NCBI GenBank assembly: GCA_020633195.1
Contig: JACKEC010000023.1
Span: 62,001-126,000 of the forward strand
From: Sandaracinaceae bacterium
GTDB lineage: Bacteria > Myxococcota_A > Polyangia > Polyangiales > Sandaracinaceae
Direction of reading: 5' to 3'
DNA length: 64,000 nucleotides
Shown here: piece by piece, positions 31,333 to 40,290 of the stretch
How the letters are laid out: each line of letters opens with the position of its first letter
How positions within the stretch are numbered: the first letter of the stretch is position 1
Notes under the pieces: model-generated
What the model was told of the DNA's origin: nothing
Databases searched by the model: none
The model's input: only the letters and a program-made list of their open reading frames with translations
Made by a program: the position numbers and the translations under genes

Positions 31333-32127
31333 TTAGCTGAGACCGGCGACCGACCTTGCGCGCTGCGCGAAGGCCATGCCGTCGACCGCGTCCGGTCCGG
31401 GCAGATCCGCGGCCCTCGCCTCGATGACGGACCAAGGCAGCTCTTTGGCCACCGCCGCACAGAGGCCCCTCCGCTCTGCAGTCGCGCTCGCACCAGATGC
31501 TCGGGCCCAAACACAAACCGCTTTGTCGAGAGATCGTGGGTCCGCAAGCTCCACGTCGGTCTCGTCCATCCGCGCGATGTCGATGGCTGCCGACAGCGCG
31601 TGGTGCCGCGCCGCGAGCTCGAGGTACTCCGTCTCGTCATCGTCCGCCCGCCAGTCCATGAGGACGATCGTCGGCTCGAAGGCTCGCAGCTCCACCCAGG
31701 AGCTGTCATGCCGCGCGAGCCTCGCCGCCTGCCGGGCGAGATGACCAGCTCGACCACGCAACTCGTGTGGTGAGGCGTCCGCAGCGCCTTCGATTCCGAG
31801 ACGCCGTAGCAGGTCTCCACAGACGACTCGCAAGACGCGATGCTCCTCGGCGAGGCGCTCGACGCGGCGCGCGAGCTGGCGGCGCAAGAGGGGGAGGGCG
31901 CCGAAGCGGTAGACCCCGAAGCCGAGGCCGAGCCCGATGATGGCGTAGGTGAGCACGAAGACGAGCGCCCAGATCTGGAGCTGATCGAGGGCGAAGAGGC
32001 CCGCCCCGATCCCGGCCGCGACGCACGCGACCATCGCGCTCGCGCGGGCGAGCTCCGCCCAGCGCACCGCGCTCCGCGCGGCGGTGTGGAAGGGCTGCTC
32101 GGGGGACGCGGTGACGTGCCGGTACAT
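31333..32127 (-). CDS. Two-helix membrane protein, unknown function
   Basis: The 264-residue protein has two adjacent membrane helices (about 28-50 and 54-75), then a cytoplasmic domain of about 185 residues that is mostly helical, with an acidic patch (DWRADDDETEYLEL). No family recognised. It reads in the same direction as the esterase/ATP-grasp cluster and begins 55 bp after its last gene, so it may be the end of that operon. The ATG has no clear ribosome-binding site or TANNNT hexamer. Confidence 0.65.
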   Translation of the reverse strand: MYRHVTASPEQPFHTAARSAVRWAELARASAMVACVAAGIGAGLFALDQLQIWALVFVLTYAIIGLGLGFGVYRFGALPLLRRQLARRVERLAEEHRVLRVVCGDLLRRLGIEGAADASPHELRGRAGHLARQAARLARHDSSWVELRAFEPTIVLMDWRADDDETEYLELAARHHALSAAIDIARMDETDVELADPRSLDKAVCVWARASGASATAERRGLCAAVAKELPWSVIEARAADLPGPDAVDGMAFAQRARSVAGLS

Positions 32128-32182
32128 GGACCCGGAACCCGAGCTCCGAGACCGCGATTCCCCGAATCGGCCGGCCCCCAGC

Positions 32183-32953
32183 TCAGCCTTCGCGCGTCCA
32201 CTCGTCGAAGTACTTGGGCAGCATGACGCGCCAGGTGGGCCAGTCGTGGTGCCACTCGGGGCCCCACGGGTCGACGCGGTTGGGGATGCCCTTCTTGCCG
32301 AGGATGTCCGCCATCGCCCAGCTCTCGCCCATGTTCTCGGCGCGGCCGGCGCCCGACGCGAGCAGGATGAAGCGGGTCCGCAGGACGTCGAGGTGGAGGC
32401 CGTCGAGGGTCGGGACGAACTGGCGCGGCGACGACACGAAGTAGTGCTCGGTGTAGTGGTCGGTCTCGATGAAGCGCATGAGATCGAAGGTGCCGCTCAT
32501 CGCGAGGGCGCGGTGGAAGAGGTCGGGGAAGCGGCAGACGACGGCGACGGAGTGGAAGGCGCCGATCGAGGCGCCGGTCGCCCAGATGCCGATGTCGGGC
32601 TGGTTGCAGTCGAGCCGGATCGCCGGGACGACCTCGTGCTTCACGTACTGGTGGAACTGGTGCTGCAGCCACATCCGATGCTCGGGGCTGCCCTCCTGCT
32701 CGAACCAGGCGCGGCCCGCGACGCTGTCGCAGCTGTAGACCTTGATCCGCCCCGCCGCGATCAGCGGCTCGAGGGCGCGGATCATCAGGAAGCGCTCGAT
32801 CTCCTCCGCGTCGCCGCCGGCGGTGGGGAAGACGAGCACGGGCTGGCCGAAGTGGCCCCAGCGGGCGAGGGTGACTTCACGACCGAGCCGCTCGGATCGC
32901 CAACGAGACTTGAGGAACATCGTTCGCTGCCGTGCCTTTCTGCGACTAGCCAT
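32183..32953 (-). CDS. Esterase of the esterase-D/PHB-depolymerase-like family
   Basis: The 256-residue protein has an alpha/beta hydrolase fold with a nucleophile elbow GASIG (Ser129). A C-terminal WHHDWPTW segment supplies the catalytic His in a form seen in PF00756 esterases. Without a signal peptide it should be cytoplasmic. A second start, MFLKSRW at 32920, would remove a basic N-terminal extension. The ATG overlaps the upstream ATP-grasp gene by 8 bases. Within this cluster it may cleave or transfer an acyl or aminoacyl ester made by the ATP-grasp ligases; that is an inference. Confidence 0.82.
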   Translation of the reverse strand: MASRRKARQRTMFLKSRWRSERLGREVTLARWGHFGQPVLVFPTAGGDAEEIERFLMIRALEPLIAAGRIKVYSCDSVAGRAWFEQEGSPEHRMWLQHQFHQYVKHEVVPAIRLDCNQPDIGIWATGASIGAFHSVAVVCRFPDLFHRALAMSGTFDLMRFIETDHYTEHYFVSSPRQFVPTLDGLHLDVLRTRFILLASGAGRAENMGESWAMADILGKKGIPNRVDPWGPEWHHDWPTWRVMLPKYFDEWTREG

Positions 32954-34184
32954 TCGGGTGGGCGTCCAAGTACGCCGCGATGCGCTTGAAGAAGAGCTCG
33001 GTGAACGGCTCCACCTCGTGCGCGGGGAACAGCGCCGCGACCTTCTGCCGCACCGCGTCCTTCGCCGCCTGGCTCCGGAAGAAGGTGTCGGCGACCTCGT
33101 CGAGCTGGCCGAGGTGCTCGGCGCAGAACTCCTCGAAGCGGGCCGTCTCGAAGCGCTCGTCCGCGATCTTCGCGTACGCGTCGAGCTTCTCCTCGTAGGT
33201 GCCGCCCTCGCGCGCGACGGCGTAGTAGGGCGACCAGTCGAGGTTGATGCGCATCGGGCGGCGCGTGACCGCGCAGTACACGCTCCAGCGGATGTACGCC
33301 TTCACGAGCCACGGGAAGTGGTAGTGGAGGCTCGTCACCTGCGAGTCCGGGCAGCCGTTGGCGAAGTCGATCGGGTACCAGACGTCGCCCTTGCGCAGCG
33401 CCTCGCAGCTGTTGAACTCCCAGCCGAAGAACGAGTTGATCGTCAGCGTGACCTTGCGGAGGTGCTCCTCCTCGGCCGCGCTGATGAAGCTCTCTGCCAT
33501 CGTGTAGCGGTCGTGCAGCGGCGCCGCGGGGTCGTAGCGGACGATGTGGGTCTGGGGCCCGAACCCGATGCAGCGCACGAAGTGATCGAAGGGCTGCACG
33601 GCGGCCTGCACGTGCATCACCGCGCGGCCGCTCTCCTCGTAGGCGGCGCGCAGCGCGGCCTCGTCGTCGCACTTGGTCACCGCCCGCCAGCCGCCGCCGT
33701 CGTACGGCTTCACGAACATCGGGTAGCCGAGCTTGGGGCCGAGCCGGCCCACGTCGAAGAGCTTCGCGTAGCGGTGGAGCGTCGTCTTGAGATCGGGCGT
33801 CTCGTCGTACTCCTTGGGCGGGATCATCCACGTCTCCGGGATGGGCATGCCCAGGTGCATCATGGCCGCGTAGCTCGTGTGCTTCTCCATGGACTGGACG
33901 GACCACGGATTGTTGAACACGTAGAGATCGTTCATGATCACGGCCTTCTTGATCCACTCGCGACTGGTGTGATACCAGTGCGTGAGGCGGTCGATCACGA
34001 CGTCGTACTTGCATTGTTGACGCAGGTCGAAAGGCTCGATGAAGACCCGCTCCACCTCGAGCCGGACGGTGTCGTCCCCGACGGGGATCGACAGGTCCAG
34101 GGTGCTCATGATCTGTTCGTAGCAGAGGGGCCAACAGAGGTCGGCGCCGAGCGAGAGCCCGATCGTCCGCGTGATCTCAGCCAT
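32946..34184 (-). CDS. ATP-grasp ligase C (divergent)
   Basis: The 412-residue protein has a central ATP-grasp fold: YPMFVKPYDGGGW is the ATP-lysine and glycine loop, and FVRCIGFG follows where the large hinge should be. The usual E-x-G/N-R-P metal box is replaced by a segment around IDFANGCPD, where Asp and Asn could bind Mg. It is the least typical of the four ATP-grasp proteins here and lacks the HMEWF motif shared by the other three. Conserved Trp and His residues near the N-terminus (WYHTSREWIKK) may bind its substrate. ATP-grasp enzymes join a carboxylate to an amine or thiol through an acylphosphate. Confidence 0.8.
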   Translation of the reverse strand: MAEITRTIGLSLGADLCWPLCYEQIMSTLDLSIPVGDDTVRLEVERVFIEPFDLRQQCKYDVVIDRLTHWYHTSREWIKKAVIMNDLYVFNNPWSVQSMEKHTSYAAMMHLGMPIPETWMIPPKEYDETPDLKTTLHRYAKLFDVGRLGPKLGYPMFVKPYDGGGWRAVTKCDDEAALRAAYEESGRAVMHVQAAVQPFDHFVRCIGFGPQTHIVRYDPAAPLHDRYTMAESFISAAEEEHLRKVTLTINSFFGWEFNSCEALRKGDVWYPIDFANGCPDSQVTSLHYHFPWLVKAYIRWSVYCAVTRRPMRINLDWSPYYAVAREGGTYEEKLDAYAKIADERFETARFEEFCAEHLGQLDEVADTFFRSQAAKDAVRQKVAALFPAHEVEPFTELFFKRIAAYLDAHPNG

Positions 34185-34217
34185 GGGTAGGGGTGCTCCG
34201 ATATCCCGGGGAAGCGC

Positions 34218-35360
34218 TCATTCGTAGATCATCATCAGTGGCCCCGGCAGGAGCCACGACAAACCTTCACGCAATCGGTCACGCCAGTTCTCCCAATTGT
34301 GACCGTCACGGGCCTCGACGAGCCGGACCTGCATCCCCGTCGCGTCGAGCAGCGGGATCAAAGACCGGTTCTCGTAGATCAGCGACTCGTACACGCCGCA
34401 GCTCACGAAGACGCGCTCGCTGACCGCGGAGGGATCCTCGCGGTACGCGTTCATGAACTCGACGACGCGATCGAACACGGGGCCGCGGTGGTTGCGGTGG
34501 CCGATGTCGGTGAACGCGAACGAGCCGGACTGCAGGAGCAGGCGCCCCCAGAAGTTCGGGTAGCGCACCGCGGCGGAGAGCGACGCGACGGCGCCGAAGC
34601 TCGCCCCCATGAGGCAGCGCCCGCGCGGCTCGGCCATCAGCGGCAGGCGGCGCTCGAGGTCCGGGACGAGCTCCTCGCACAGGAAGCGCGCGTGGGACTC
34701 GTGGTTCGCGTACTCGTTGAGGCGGTCCGGCGAGTCGACGAACACCGCGATCAGCGAGGGGATCTCGAGCCGGTGAATCAAGTTGTCGAGGACGACGCGC
34801 ATGCCGGCGTACTTCAGGTAGTCGCCGCCGTCGTGGACCACGAGGAGCGGGTAGCGGCGCGTCTTGCGCCACCGCGCGGGCATGTAGATGTGCCCGGAGC
34901 GGGGGCCGCCGAGGGTGCGGCTGTTGAACGTGAAGGGCTCCACCCGGCCGGCGCGCGCGAGCGGATCCTCGCGCGTCCACTCGGGCACCTCGTAGCCCTC
35001 CGCGGCGAGCACGCTGTTGGCGCCGAACGGATCGCGCGCGCGGTGCGGGTTGCGCGGGTCCTCGATCCACTCGCGGTGGTCGCCGCGCCAGATCTCGAGC
35101 TTGTACTCGACCCGCGAGCGGGGCGGGATCTCGACCACGAGGTAGAACAGGTCGGTGCCCTCGAGCCGGTGCAGCTCCTGGGCCGACTCGAGGCCGAAGA
35201 TCCAGTGGCGCAGGCAGACGCGGTCGGCCTCGCCGCGCCACACGAACGTCGCGCGGTGCCCCTCGACGAGGGGGATCTTGTGCTCCGCGAGGAACGCGTC
35301 GACCTTGCCCCCGTCCGGGTGCGCGTCGCGCAGGCGCTCGATGGCGAGGCTGCCGGTCAT
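34218..35360 (-). CDS. Enterochelin-esterase-like alpha/beta hydrolase
   Basis: The 380-residue protein has an N-terminal beta-sandwich domain (about 30-140), as in iron-siderophore esterases and glycan-debranching proteins. An esterase domain follows, with the nucleophile elbow GASFG near residue 253 and a C-terminal DGHNWENWRDRL that carries the catalytic His. No signal peptide. Its ATG overlaps the stop of the peptidase-like gene (ATGA), so they are translated together. In siderophore systems such enzymes cut ester-linked peptides. Here the substrate may be the ligase product of the same cluster. Confidence 0.84.
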   Translation of the reverse strand: MTGSLAIERLRDAHPDGGKVDAFLAEHKIPLVEGHRATFVWRGEADRVCLRHWIFGLESAQELHRLEGTDLFYLVVEIPPRSRVEYKLEIWRGDHREWIEDPRNPHRARDPFGANSVLAAEGYEVPEWTREDPLARAGRVEPFTFNSRTLGGPRSGHIYMPARWRKTRRYPLLVVHDGGDYLKYAGMRVVLDNLIHRLEIPSLIAVFVDSPDRLNEYANHESHARFLCEELVPDLERRLPLMAEPRGRCLMGASFGAVASLSAAVRYPNFWGRLLLQSGSFAFTDIGHRNHRGPVFDRVVEFMNAYREDPSAVSERVFVSCGVYESLIYENRSLIPLLDATGMQVRLVEARDGHNWENWRDRLREGLSWLLPGPLMMIYE

Positions 35361-36310
35361 CGGCCCGCCTCGCGCGTGGGGGTGTCCGCGACCAGCGGGG
35401 CCACCGAGCCGTCGGGCGAGAGGCGCAGCGCGCCGTCGCACTGGGTCACCTGACCGTCCTCGAGCAGCACGGTCGAGCGCGCCGGGAGCGCGAGGCACAG
35501 CGCCGGCGCGAAGCGGCCCGCGAGGACGCCGACGCGCTCGGGGTCGTCGAGGCGGAGCCGCGTCTCCGGCTGCGGGAACGGGACCACCCCGTCGACGAGG
35601 CCGAGCCCCGCGTCGAGGATCTCCGAGGCGCCCGCGCCCTGCGGGGGCTCGTCGTGGAAGAGCACCACCCGCGTGCCGATCGCCATCGCGCCGGCGGACC
35701 ACGCGACGACGGTCTGCCCGGTGAGGAGCTCGGCGACGCCGAAGAGCCGCATGCGGTTGAGGAGCGAGGCGACGTGGCCGCCCGCGATCGCGAGCGCCTG
35801 CGCGCCCGCGAGCACCTCGGCGATCTGCACCCGCTGCGCGGCGACGTACGGGTTCTCGAGCGGCGCGTGCGCCTCCTCGAACTCGCGGTGGATCCGGGCG
35901 CACTGCGCGAGGTGGTAGTCGTCGAGGATCCGGATGGCGTTGAGCGACGCGCGCTCCTCCTCGGCGAGGATGTCGTCGGGCGCCGTGCGCTGCCGGATGA
36001 CGTGGTTCGCCTCGAGCTCGTGCTCGAGCCGGATGCGGTAGAAGTCCTGCTTGAACCGCAACAGACGTTGACGCTCGTGGTGGGCCGCGCGGAACTCGGC
36101 GTCGGCCGCGAACACGAGGTCGGCCCGGTGGTGCAGGCGCAGGTTCACGGTGCGCCCGTCGAGGTGCGCGGCGAGCTCCTCGTCCTCGCTCTCACGCTCC
36201 TGCCAGCCCGCGGTGACGATCGCGACGGTGCCGTCGATCCCGAGCGCGGCGAGGGCGGCGCCGATCGTGGGCTCGAAGCGCTGCGCGCCCGCCAGGATCA
36301 CCGCGCCCAT
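35357..36310 (-). CDS. S51-like peptidase (cyanophycinase/dipeptidase E relative)
   Basis: The 317-residue protein has the class I amidotransferase-like fold. The nucleophile is probably Ser205 in VVAWSAGAMA, the S-A-G-A elbow of family S51 peptidases, and GGHVASLL around residue 178 matches the G-G-x5-L loop that precedes it. A long charged helical insert (about 65-165) is unusual. Cyanophycinase cuts beta-aspartyl-arginine polymers and peptidase E cuts Asp-X dipeptides. With four ATP-grasp ligases beside it, this enzyme may trim or recycle their peptide product. Coupled on both sides: TGATG upstream and ATGA downstream. Confidence 0.78.
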   Translation of the reverse strand: MGAVILAGAQRFEPTIGAALAALGIDGTVAIVTAGWQERESEDEELAAHLDGRTVNLRLHHRADLVFAADAEFRAAHHERQRLLRFKQDFYRIRLEHELEANHVIRQRTAPDDILAEEERASLNAIRILDDYHLAQCARIHREFEEAHAPLENPYVAAQRVQIAEVLAGAQALAIAGGHVASLLNRMRLFGVAELLTGQTVVAWSAGAMAIGTRVVLFHDEPPQGAGASEILDAGLGLVDGVVPFPQPETRLRLDDPERVGVLAGRFAPALCLALPARSTVLLEDGQVTQCDGALRLSPDGSVAPLVADTPTREAGR

Positions 36311-37536
36311 CAGGCGGCGCGGACCTTCACCGTCCGACCCACGAGGTCGAGCATGCGGCGCAGCTCGTCGTAGTCGGGGTGACGCATGCGCACCCAGGCG
36401 TTCGCCATGTAGCCGGCCTCGACCGGCTGGGTCGGCGTGCCCTCGGGCGGGAGGTGCGCGTCGAGGATGTGGGCGCCGAAGGCGCGCTGGATGTCGCCGA
36501 GGCCCTCGTAGCCCACGATGCGACCGTCGCGGTCGGGGCGCAGCGCGATGATGCCGGCGGAGTAGCGGCGCGAGAGGCGCTGGCTGACGCGCCCGTGGAC
36601 GACGGCCATCGCCCACTCGCGGTAGATGTCGATGTCGTTGGCGGCCGCGTAGAGATCCCACGCGCGCACGCCCGGCGGGCGGCAGCCGATCTCGCTGAAC
36701 TTCAGGCCCTTGGGCCCGAAGAACCACTCCATGTGGGTCGCGCTGGTCTCGATGCCGAGCGCCGTGATCACGTCGCGGCCCATCTTGCGCAGCTCGGTGT
36801 AGCCGTCCGCCTCGATGCGGTTGGTGGTGATGAACTGCGGGCTGATCCACCGCGTGCGCATCGCCTCGAGCACGTTCGGGTAGTAGTGGGTGACGAACTC
36901 GTGGGCGACGCGGCCGCCGATCGAGATCGTGTCCCAGAAGCCCTCGTGGCCCTCGACGAACTCCTCGACCGCGACGCTCGCGCCGCGGCCGACGTGGCAC
37001 GCGCGCATCGCCGCCTCGAGGTCCTTCGCGTCGTCGCACCGGTAGGTCCCCGAGGCGCCGGCCGCGTCGCGCGGCTTGACGATCACGGGGTAGCCGACGG
37101 CCTTGGCGAAGTCGCGGATGGCGTCGGGGTCGTCGGTGCCGGTGGAGCGGGCGGTGGGGATCCCCTTCTGCCGCAGGAGCTCCTTCATGCTCGGCTTGTC
37201 GCGGCACAGGAACGTCGTCTCGACGCTGGTGCCCTCGATCCCGCAGGCCTCGCGCACCTTGGCCGCGCACATCACGTGCGCCTCGACGACCGCCTCGAGG
37301 CGATCGACGTGGACCCGCTGCTGGATCCAGCGGACGACCTCCGTGACCTTGCCGACGTCGGTGACGTTCGGGACCTGCTCGTAGTGGAAGAGCCATCGCT
37401 TCAGCTCCTCGTCGAGCGCGCCCTGCGGGCGCTCGCCGATGCCCGTGACGCGGGCGCCGACGGCGGCGAGGGCGCGAACGAACTCGCGCTGGTTGGCGGG
37501 GAAAGCGGGCTCGAGAAAGACGACGTCGACCGTCAT
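36310..37536 (-). CDS. ATP-grasp ligase B
   Basis: The 408-residue protein has a pre-ATP-grasp domain (1-115), then YPVIVKPRDAAGASGTYRC (ATP loop), VEEFVEGHEGFWDTISIGG (hinge and second strand) and EIGCRPPG (Mg-binding Glu, Asn/Cys and Arg). HMEWF precedes the metal box, as in ligases A and D. This layout fits the carboxylate-amine ligases related to carnosine synthase and other dipeptide ligases. The substrate is unknown. The gene is downstream of glgA, with a TACTCT hexamer in the 19-bp gap that could give it a second promoter. Confidence 0.86.
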   Translation of the reverse strand: MTVDVVFLEPAFPANQREFVRALAAVGARVTGIGERPQGALDEELKRWLFHYEQVPNVTDVGKVTEVVRWIQQRVHVDRLEAVVEAHVMCAAKVREACGIEGTSVETTFLCRDKPSMKELLRQKGIPTARSTGTDDPDAIRDFAKAVGYPVIVKPRDAAGASGTYRCDDAKDLEAAMRACHVGRGASVAVEEFVEGHEGFWDTISIGGRVAHEFVTHYYPNVLEAMRTRWISPQFITTNRIEADGYTELRKMGRDVITALGIETSATHMEWFFGPKGLKFSEIGCRPPGVRAWDLYAAANDIDIYREWAMAVVHGRVSQRLSRRYSAGIIALRPDRDGRIVGYEGLGDIQRAFGAHILDAHLPPEGTPTQPVEAGYMANAWVRMRHPDYDELRRMLDLVGRTVKVRAA

Positions 37537-37549
37537 GAAAGAGGTGCCG

Positions 37550-37555
37550 AGAGTA
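37550..37555 (-). promoter_or_regulatory. -10 element (TACTCT) between glgA and ATP-grasp B
   Basis: Predicted transcript start 37543, 7 nt before ATG 37536. It lies just past the GlgA stop and may be an internal promoter. Confidence 0.35.
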
Positions 37556-39010
37556 TCAGGACGACGCCCCGGGAACGAGCTTGCGATACAGGTCCACGTA
37601 CTCTCGCACCCGATGGGACCAGGAGAAGTCCTCCGTCATCCCGTTGTGGACGAGCCGAGACCACGCGGCGCGGTCCTCGAAGCAGGAGAGCGCGTAGTCG
37701 AGCGCCCACCACAGGCCGTGCTCGTCGAAGTGCTCGAAGACGAAGCCGTTGCCGCGGCCCGTCCGGCGATCGAAGAGCCGCACCGTGTCCACGAGCCCGC
37801 CCGTCGCGTGGACGATCGGGGGCGTCCCGTAGGCGAGGCTGTACATCTGGTTCAGCCCGCACGGCTCGTAGCGCGAGGGCATGAGGAACATGTCGCTGCC
37901 GGCCTCGATCAGGTGCGCGAGGGGCTCGCTGAACTTGTTGGCGAAGGCCACCTGACGCGGCGCGGCCCGCGCGAGCCGGGCGAAGAAGTCCTCGTACTTC
38001 GGCTCGCCGGAGCCGAGCACCACGAGCTGTACGTCCCGGCGCGCGAGCAGCCGCGGCAGGACCGAGAAGCAGAGGTCGAGGCCCTTCTGCCAGGTGAGCC
38101 GCGACACGATCCCGATGCGGGGGACGCCCGGTCGGTGTGGCAGCCCGGTCGCCTCGGAGAGCTCGAGCGAGCAGCGCAGCTTGCCCGCGAGCGCGCCCGC
38201 CGAGAAGTGGTGGCGCAGGTAGGGATCTCGGCGCGGGTTCCACACCTCGTCGTCGATCCCGTTGAGGATCCCGAAGAGCACGTCGCTGCGCCCGCGCAGG
38301 AATCCGTCGAGGCCGACGCCGTGCTCGGGGGTCGTGATCTCCTTCGCGTAGGTGGGGCTCACCGTGGTGATCGCGTTGGCGTGGAGGATCCCGGTGAGGA
38401 GGAACGAGAGCTTCCCCTGGGCGAGCTGGTCCTGGTGGAACAGGTCGCGCGCGGCCTCGAGGCCGAGCTCGGGCAGGACGTGCGCGCCGAACGTGCCCTG
38501 GTGGCCGACGTTGTGGAGCGTCAGCACGGTGCGGGTCTGCTCGAAGAGCCGGTCCCACGCGAGCACCGAGCGCAGGGTCACGGGCACCAGCGCGCTCTGC
38601 CAGTCGTTGACGTGGACGATGTCGGGCGCGAAGCGGAGCTGCTGCGCGATCCGGAGCGCGCCCCAGCCGAGCATCGCGAAGCGGAGGTGCTCGTCGGCGT
38701 CCTGGGTGTAGATGCCGCGCCGCCCGTACAGCGTCGGGCAGTGCACGAAGTAGACGGGCACGTCGGTGCCCGGGATGGTCGACTCGAGCGTCGAGAACGA
38801 CAGCCGGTGGGGCCCGAGCCGGTGCTCGAGCGAGCCGAACGCGCGCTGGATGTCGAAGTTGCCCTCGGCGACCCGCGCGTAGAACGGCAGCACGACCCGG
38901 ACGTCGTGGCCGGCCGCGCGCAGCGCGCGGGGGAGGGCGCCGCCGACGTCACCGAGCCCGCCGGTCTTCGCGAAGGGCGCGACCTCGGAGGAGATGAACA
39001 GGATCTTCAT
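37556..39010 (-). CDS. glgA: Glycogen synthase (ADP-glucose type, GT5)
   Basis: The 484-residue protein is normal in length for bacterial GlgA. It opens with MKILFISSEVAPFAKTGGLG, where KTGGL is the ADP-glucose phosphate-binding loop. HVNDWQSALVP carries the conserved His-x-x-Asp-Trp, and the second Rossmann domain has RLTWQKGLD and, near the C-terminus, MPSRYEPCGLNQMYSLAYG with the catalytic Glu. It extends alpha-1,4-glucan from ADP-glucose in the cytoplasm. The ATG has a GGGGAG site and lies 13 bp after ATP-grasp A. Its position inside an ATP-grasp/esterase operon, with no glgB, glgC or glgP in view, is odd. Confidence 0.93.
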   Translation of the reverse strand: MKILFISSEVAPFAKTGGLGDVGGALPRALRAAGHDVRVVLPFYARVAEGNFDIQRAFGSLEHRLGPHRLSFSTLESTIPGTDVPVYFVHCPTLYGRRGIYTQDADEHLRFAMLGWGALRIAQQLRFAPDIVHVNDWQSALVPVTLRSVLAWDRLFEQTRTVLTLHNVGHQGTFGAHVLPELGLEAARDLFHQDQLAQGKLSFLLTGILHANAITTVSPTYAKEITTPEHGVGLDGFLRGRSDVLFGILNGIDDEVWNPRRDPYLRHHFSAGALAGKLRCSLELSEATGLPHRPGVPRIGIVSRLTWQKGLDLCFSVLPRLLARRDVQLVVLGSGEPKYEDFFARLARAAPRQVAFANKFSEPLAHLIEAGSDMFLMPSRYEPCGLNQMYSLAYGTPPIVHATGGLVDTVRLFDRRTGRGNGFVFEHFDEHGLWWALDYALSCFEDRAAWSRLVHNGMTEDFSWSHRVREYVDLYRKLVPGASS

Positions 39011-39023
39011 CGAAGGCTCCCCG

Positions 39024-40238
39024 TCACCCGTAGTGCACCTGGACGTTCTGGATCACGTGGCGCAGCACCTTCTCGACCATCTCGGTCCGCGGGTCCTTCA
39101 CGATGACGTAGCCGTCGCCCTCGTAGCTGTCGGACTTGGGCGCGCCCAGCGTCGGCAGCTTGGCCTCGACGACCCACTTGCCGATCTCCTCCTGGGTCTT
39201 GGCGACGCCCGTCACCGCGCGCACGCGGCCGCGCCCGATGCCCCGCAAGAAAGCGCACCCGACGGCGTGGCTGCGCTCCCACTCGCCGTCGATGGCGCCG
39301 TCGATCACCGCCCGCGCCCAGGCGCGGTAGGGGTCCAGGTCGTAGGCGAGCCCGATCATCCGGGTGATGTTCGCGCCCGGCGGACGCTGCGCGATCTCGC
39401 CGATCACGATCGAGCCGTCCGGGCGCCGGAACCACTCCATGTGGGTGAAGCCGTCTCGCAGCCCGAGCGCCTCGATCGCCGCGACGCCGACGCGGCGCAC
39501 CTCCGAGAACTCGGGCCCGTTCACGTCGCGCGGGAGCAGCGCGCACCACTGGATCCACGGGTTCTCGAGGACGGTGAGCGGCGTCGGGAGGTAGTGCGAG
39601 ATCGACGCGACGCGCGGCTTGCCCGCGATCGTGATGGTGTCGAAGCTGCCCTCCTCGCCGACGAGCATCTCCTCGCCGAGGACCGGGTGGTCGGGGCTCG
39701 CGTGCATGCCGTCGAGCGCGCCGAGCAGCTCGCCGAGGTCGCGGACCCGGAACGTCGCCTTGGCGCCCATCCCCGCCGGCGGCTTGAGCACCATCGGGAA
39801 GCCGACCCGCTGGGCGAACGCCTCGGCGTCGGCGCGCCGCGAGAGCAGCGCGTGCCGCGCGACGGGCAGGCCGGCCGCGCGCAGCCGGTCCTTCATCTGG
39901 GCCTTGTCGCGGAACAGCTCCGCGGTGACCGGGTCGGTCCCCGGGACCCCGAAGTGCTTCCGCGCGAGCGCGATCTGCGTCTGCAGGGGCTCGAGCACGC
40001 CGATGATCCGCGCCGGGTCGCCGTGGCGGCGGCGCAGGATCTCGATGGCCTCGATCAGCTGCCGCGTCGAGAGCCCGTCCGAGACCATGACCACGTCGTG
40101 GAACAGGTGACGGTCCGCCCCGCGCGGGAGCTCCTGGACGACGCCGAGGAGCGCCACCCCCTCGAGCCGCGCGGCGGCGCGAGCGAACCGGAGCGTGGTC
40201 TCGAGCGGGAACGGCGCGACGAACACCACGGGGCGCAT
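39024..40238 (-). CDS. ATP-grasp ligase A
   Basis: The 404-residue protein has the same layout as ligases B and D: FPMVLKPPAGMGAKATF (ATP loop), LGEEMLVGEEGSFDTITIAG, then THMEWFRRPDGSIVIGEIAQRPPG with the shared HMEWF and the metal box. The Cys of the metal box in B and D is Gln here. It is the first gene of the minus-strand cluster and divergent from ligase D, 52 bp away, so the two probably share control. The reaction should be ATP-dependent joining of a carboxylate and an amine; substrates are unknown. Confidence 0.86.
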   Translation of the reverse strand: MRPVVFVAPFPLETTLRFARAAARLEGVALLGVVQELPRGADRHLFHDVVMVSDGLSTRQLIEAIEILRRRHGDPARIIGVLEPLQTQIALARKHFGVPGTDPVTAELFRDKAQMKDRLRAAGLPVARHALLSRRADAEAFAQRVGFPMVLKPPAGMGAKATFRVRDLGELLGALDGMHASPDHPVLGEEMLVGEEGSFDTITIAGKPRVASISHYLPTPLTVLENPWIQWCALLPRDVNGPEFSEVRRVGVAAIEALGLRDGFTHMEWFRRPDGSIVIGEIAQRPPGANITRMIGLAYDLDPYRAWARAVIDGAIDGEWERSHAVGCAFLRGIGRGRVRAVTGVAKTQEEIGKWVVEAKLPTLGAPKSDSYEGDGYVIVKDPRTEMVEKVLRHVIQNVQVHYG

Positions 40239-40247
40239 GCGAGCGCG

Positions 40248-40253
40248 ATGCTA
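40248..40253 (-). promoter_or_regulatory. -10 element (TAGCAT) of the ATP-grasp/glgA operon
   Basis: Predicted transcript start 40241, 3 nt before ATG 40238. Confidence 0.5.
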
Positions 40254-40276
40254 TCGCGAACCGAGCCGCTCGGGTG

Positions 40277-40282
40277 TAGCTT
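40277..40282 (+). promoter_or_regulatory. -10 element (TAGCTT) of ATP-grasp D
   Basis: Predicted transcript start 40289, 2 nt before ATG 40291. Back to back with the operon promoter at 40248-40253. Confidence 0.5.
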
Positions 40283-40290
40283 CCGCCGCG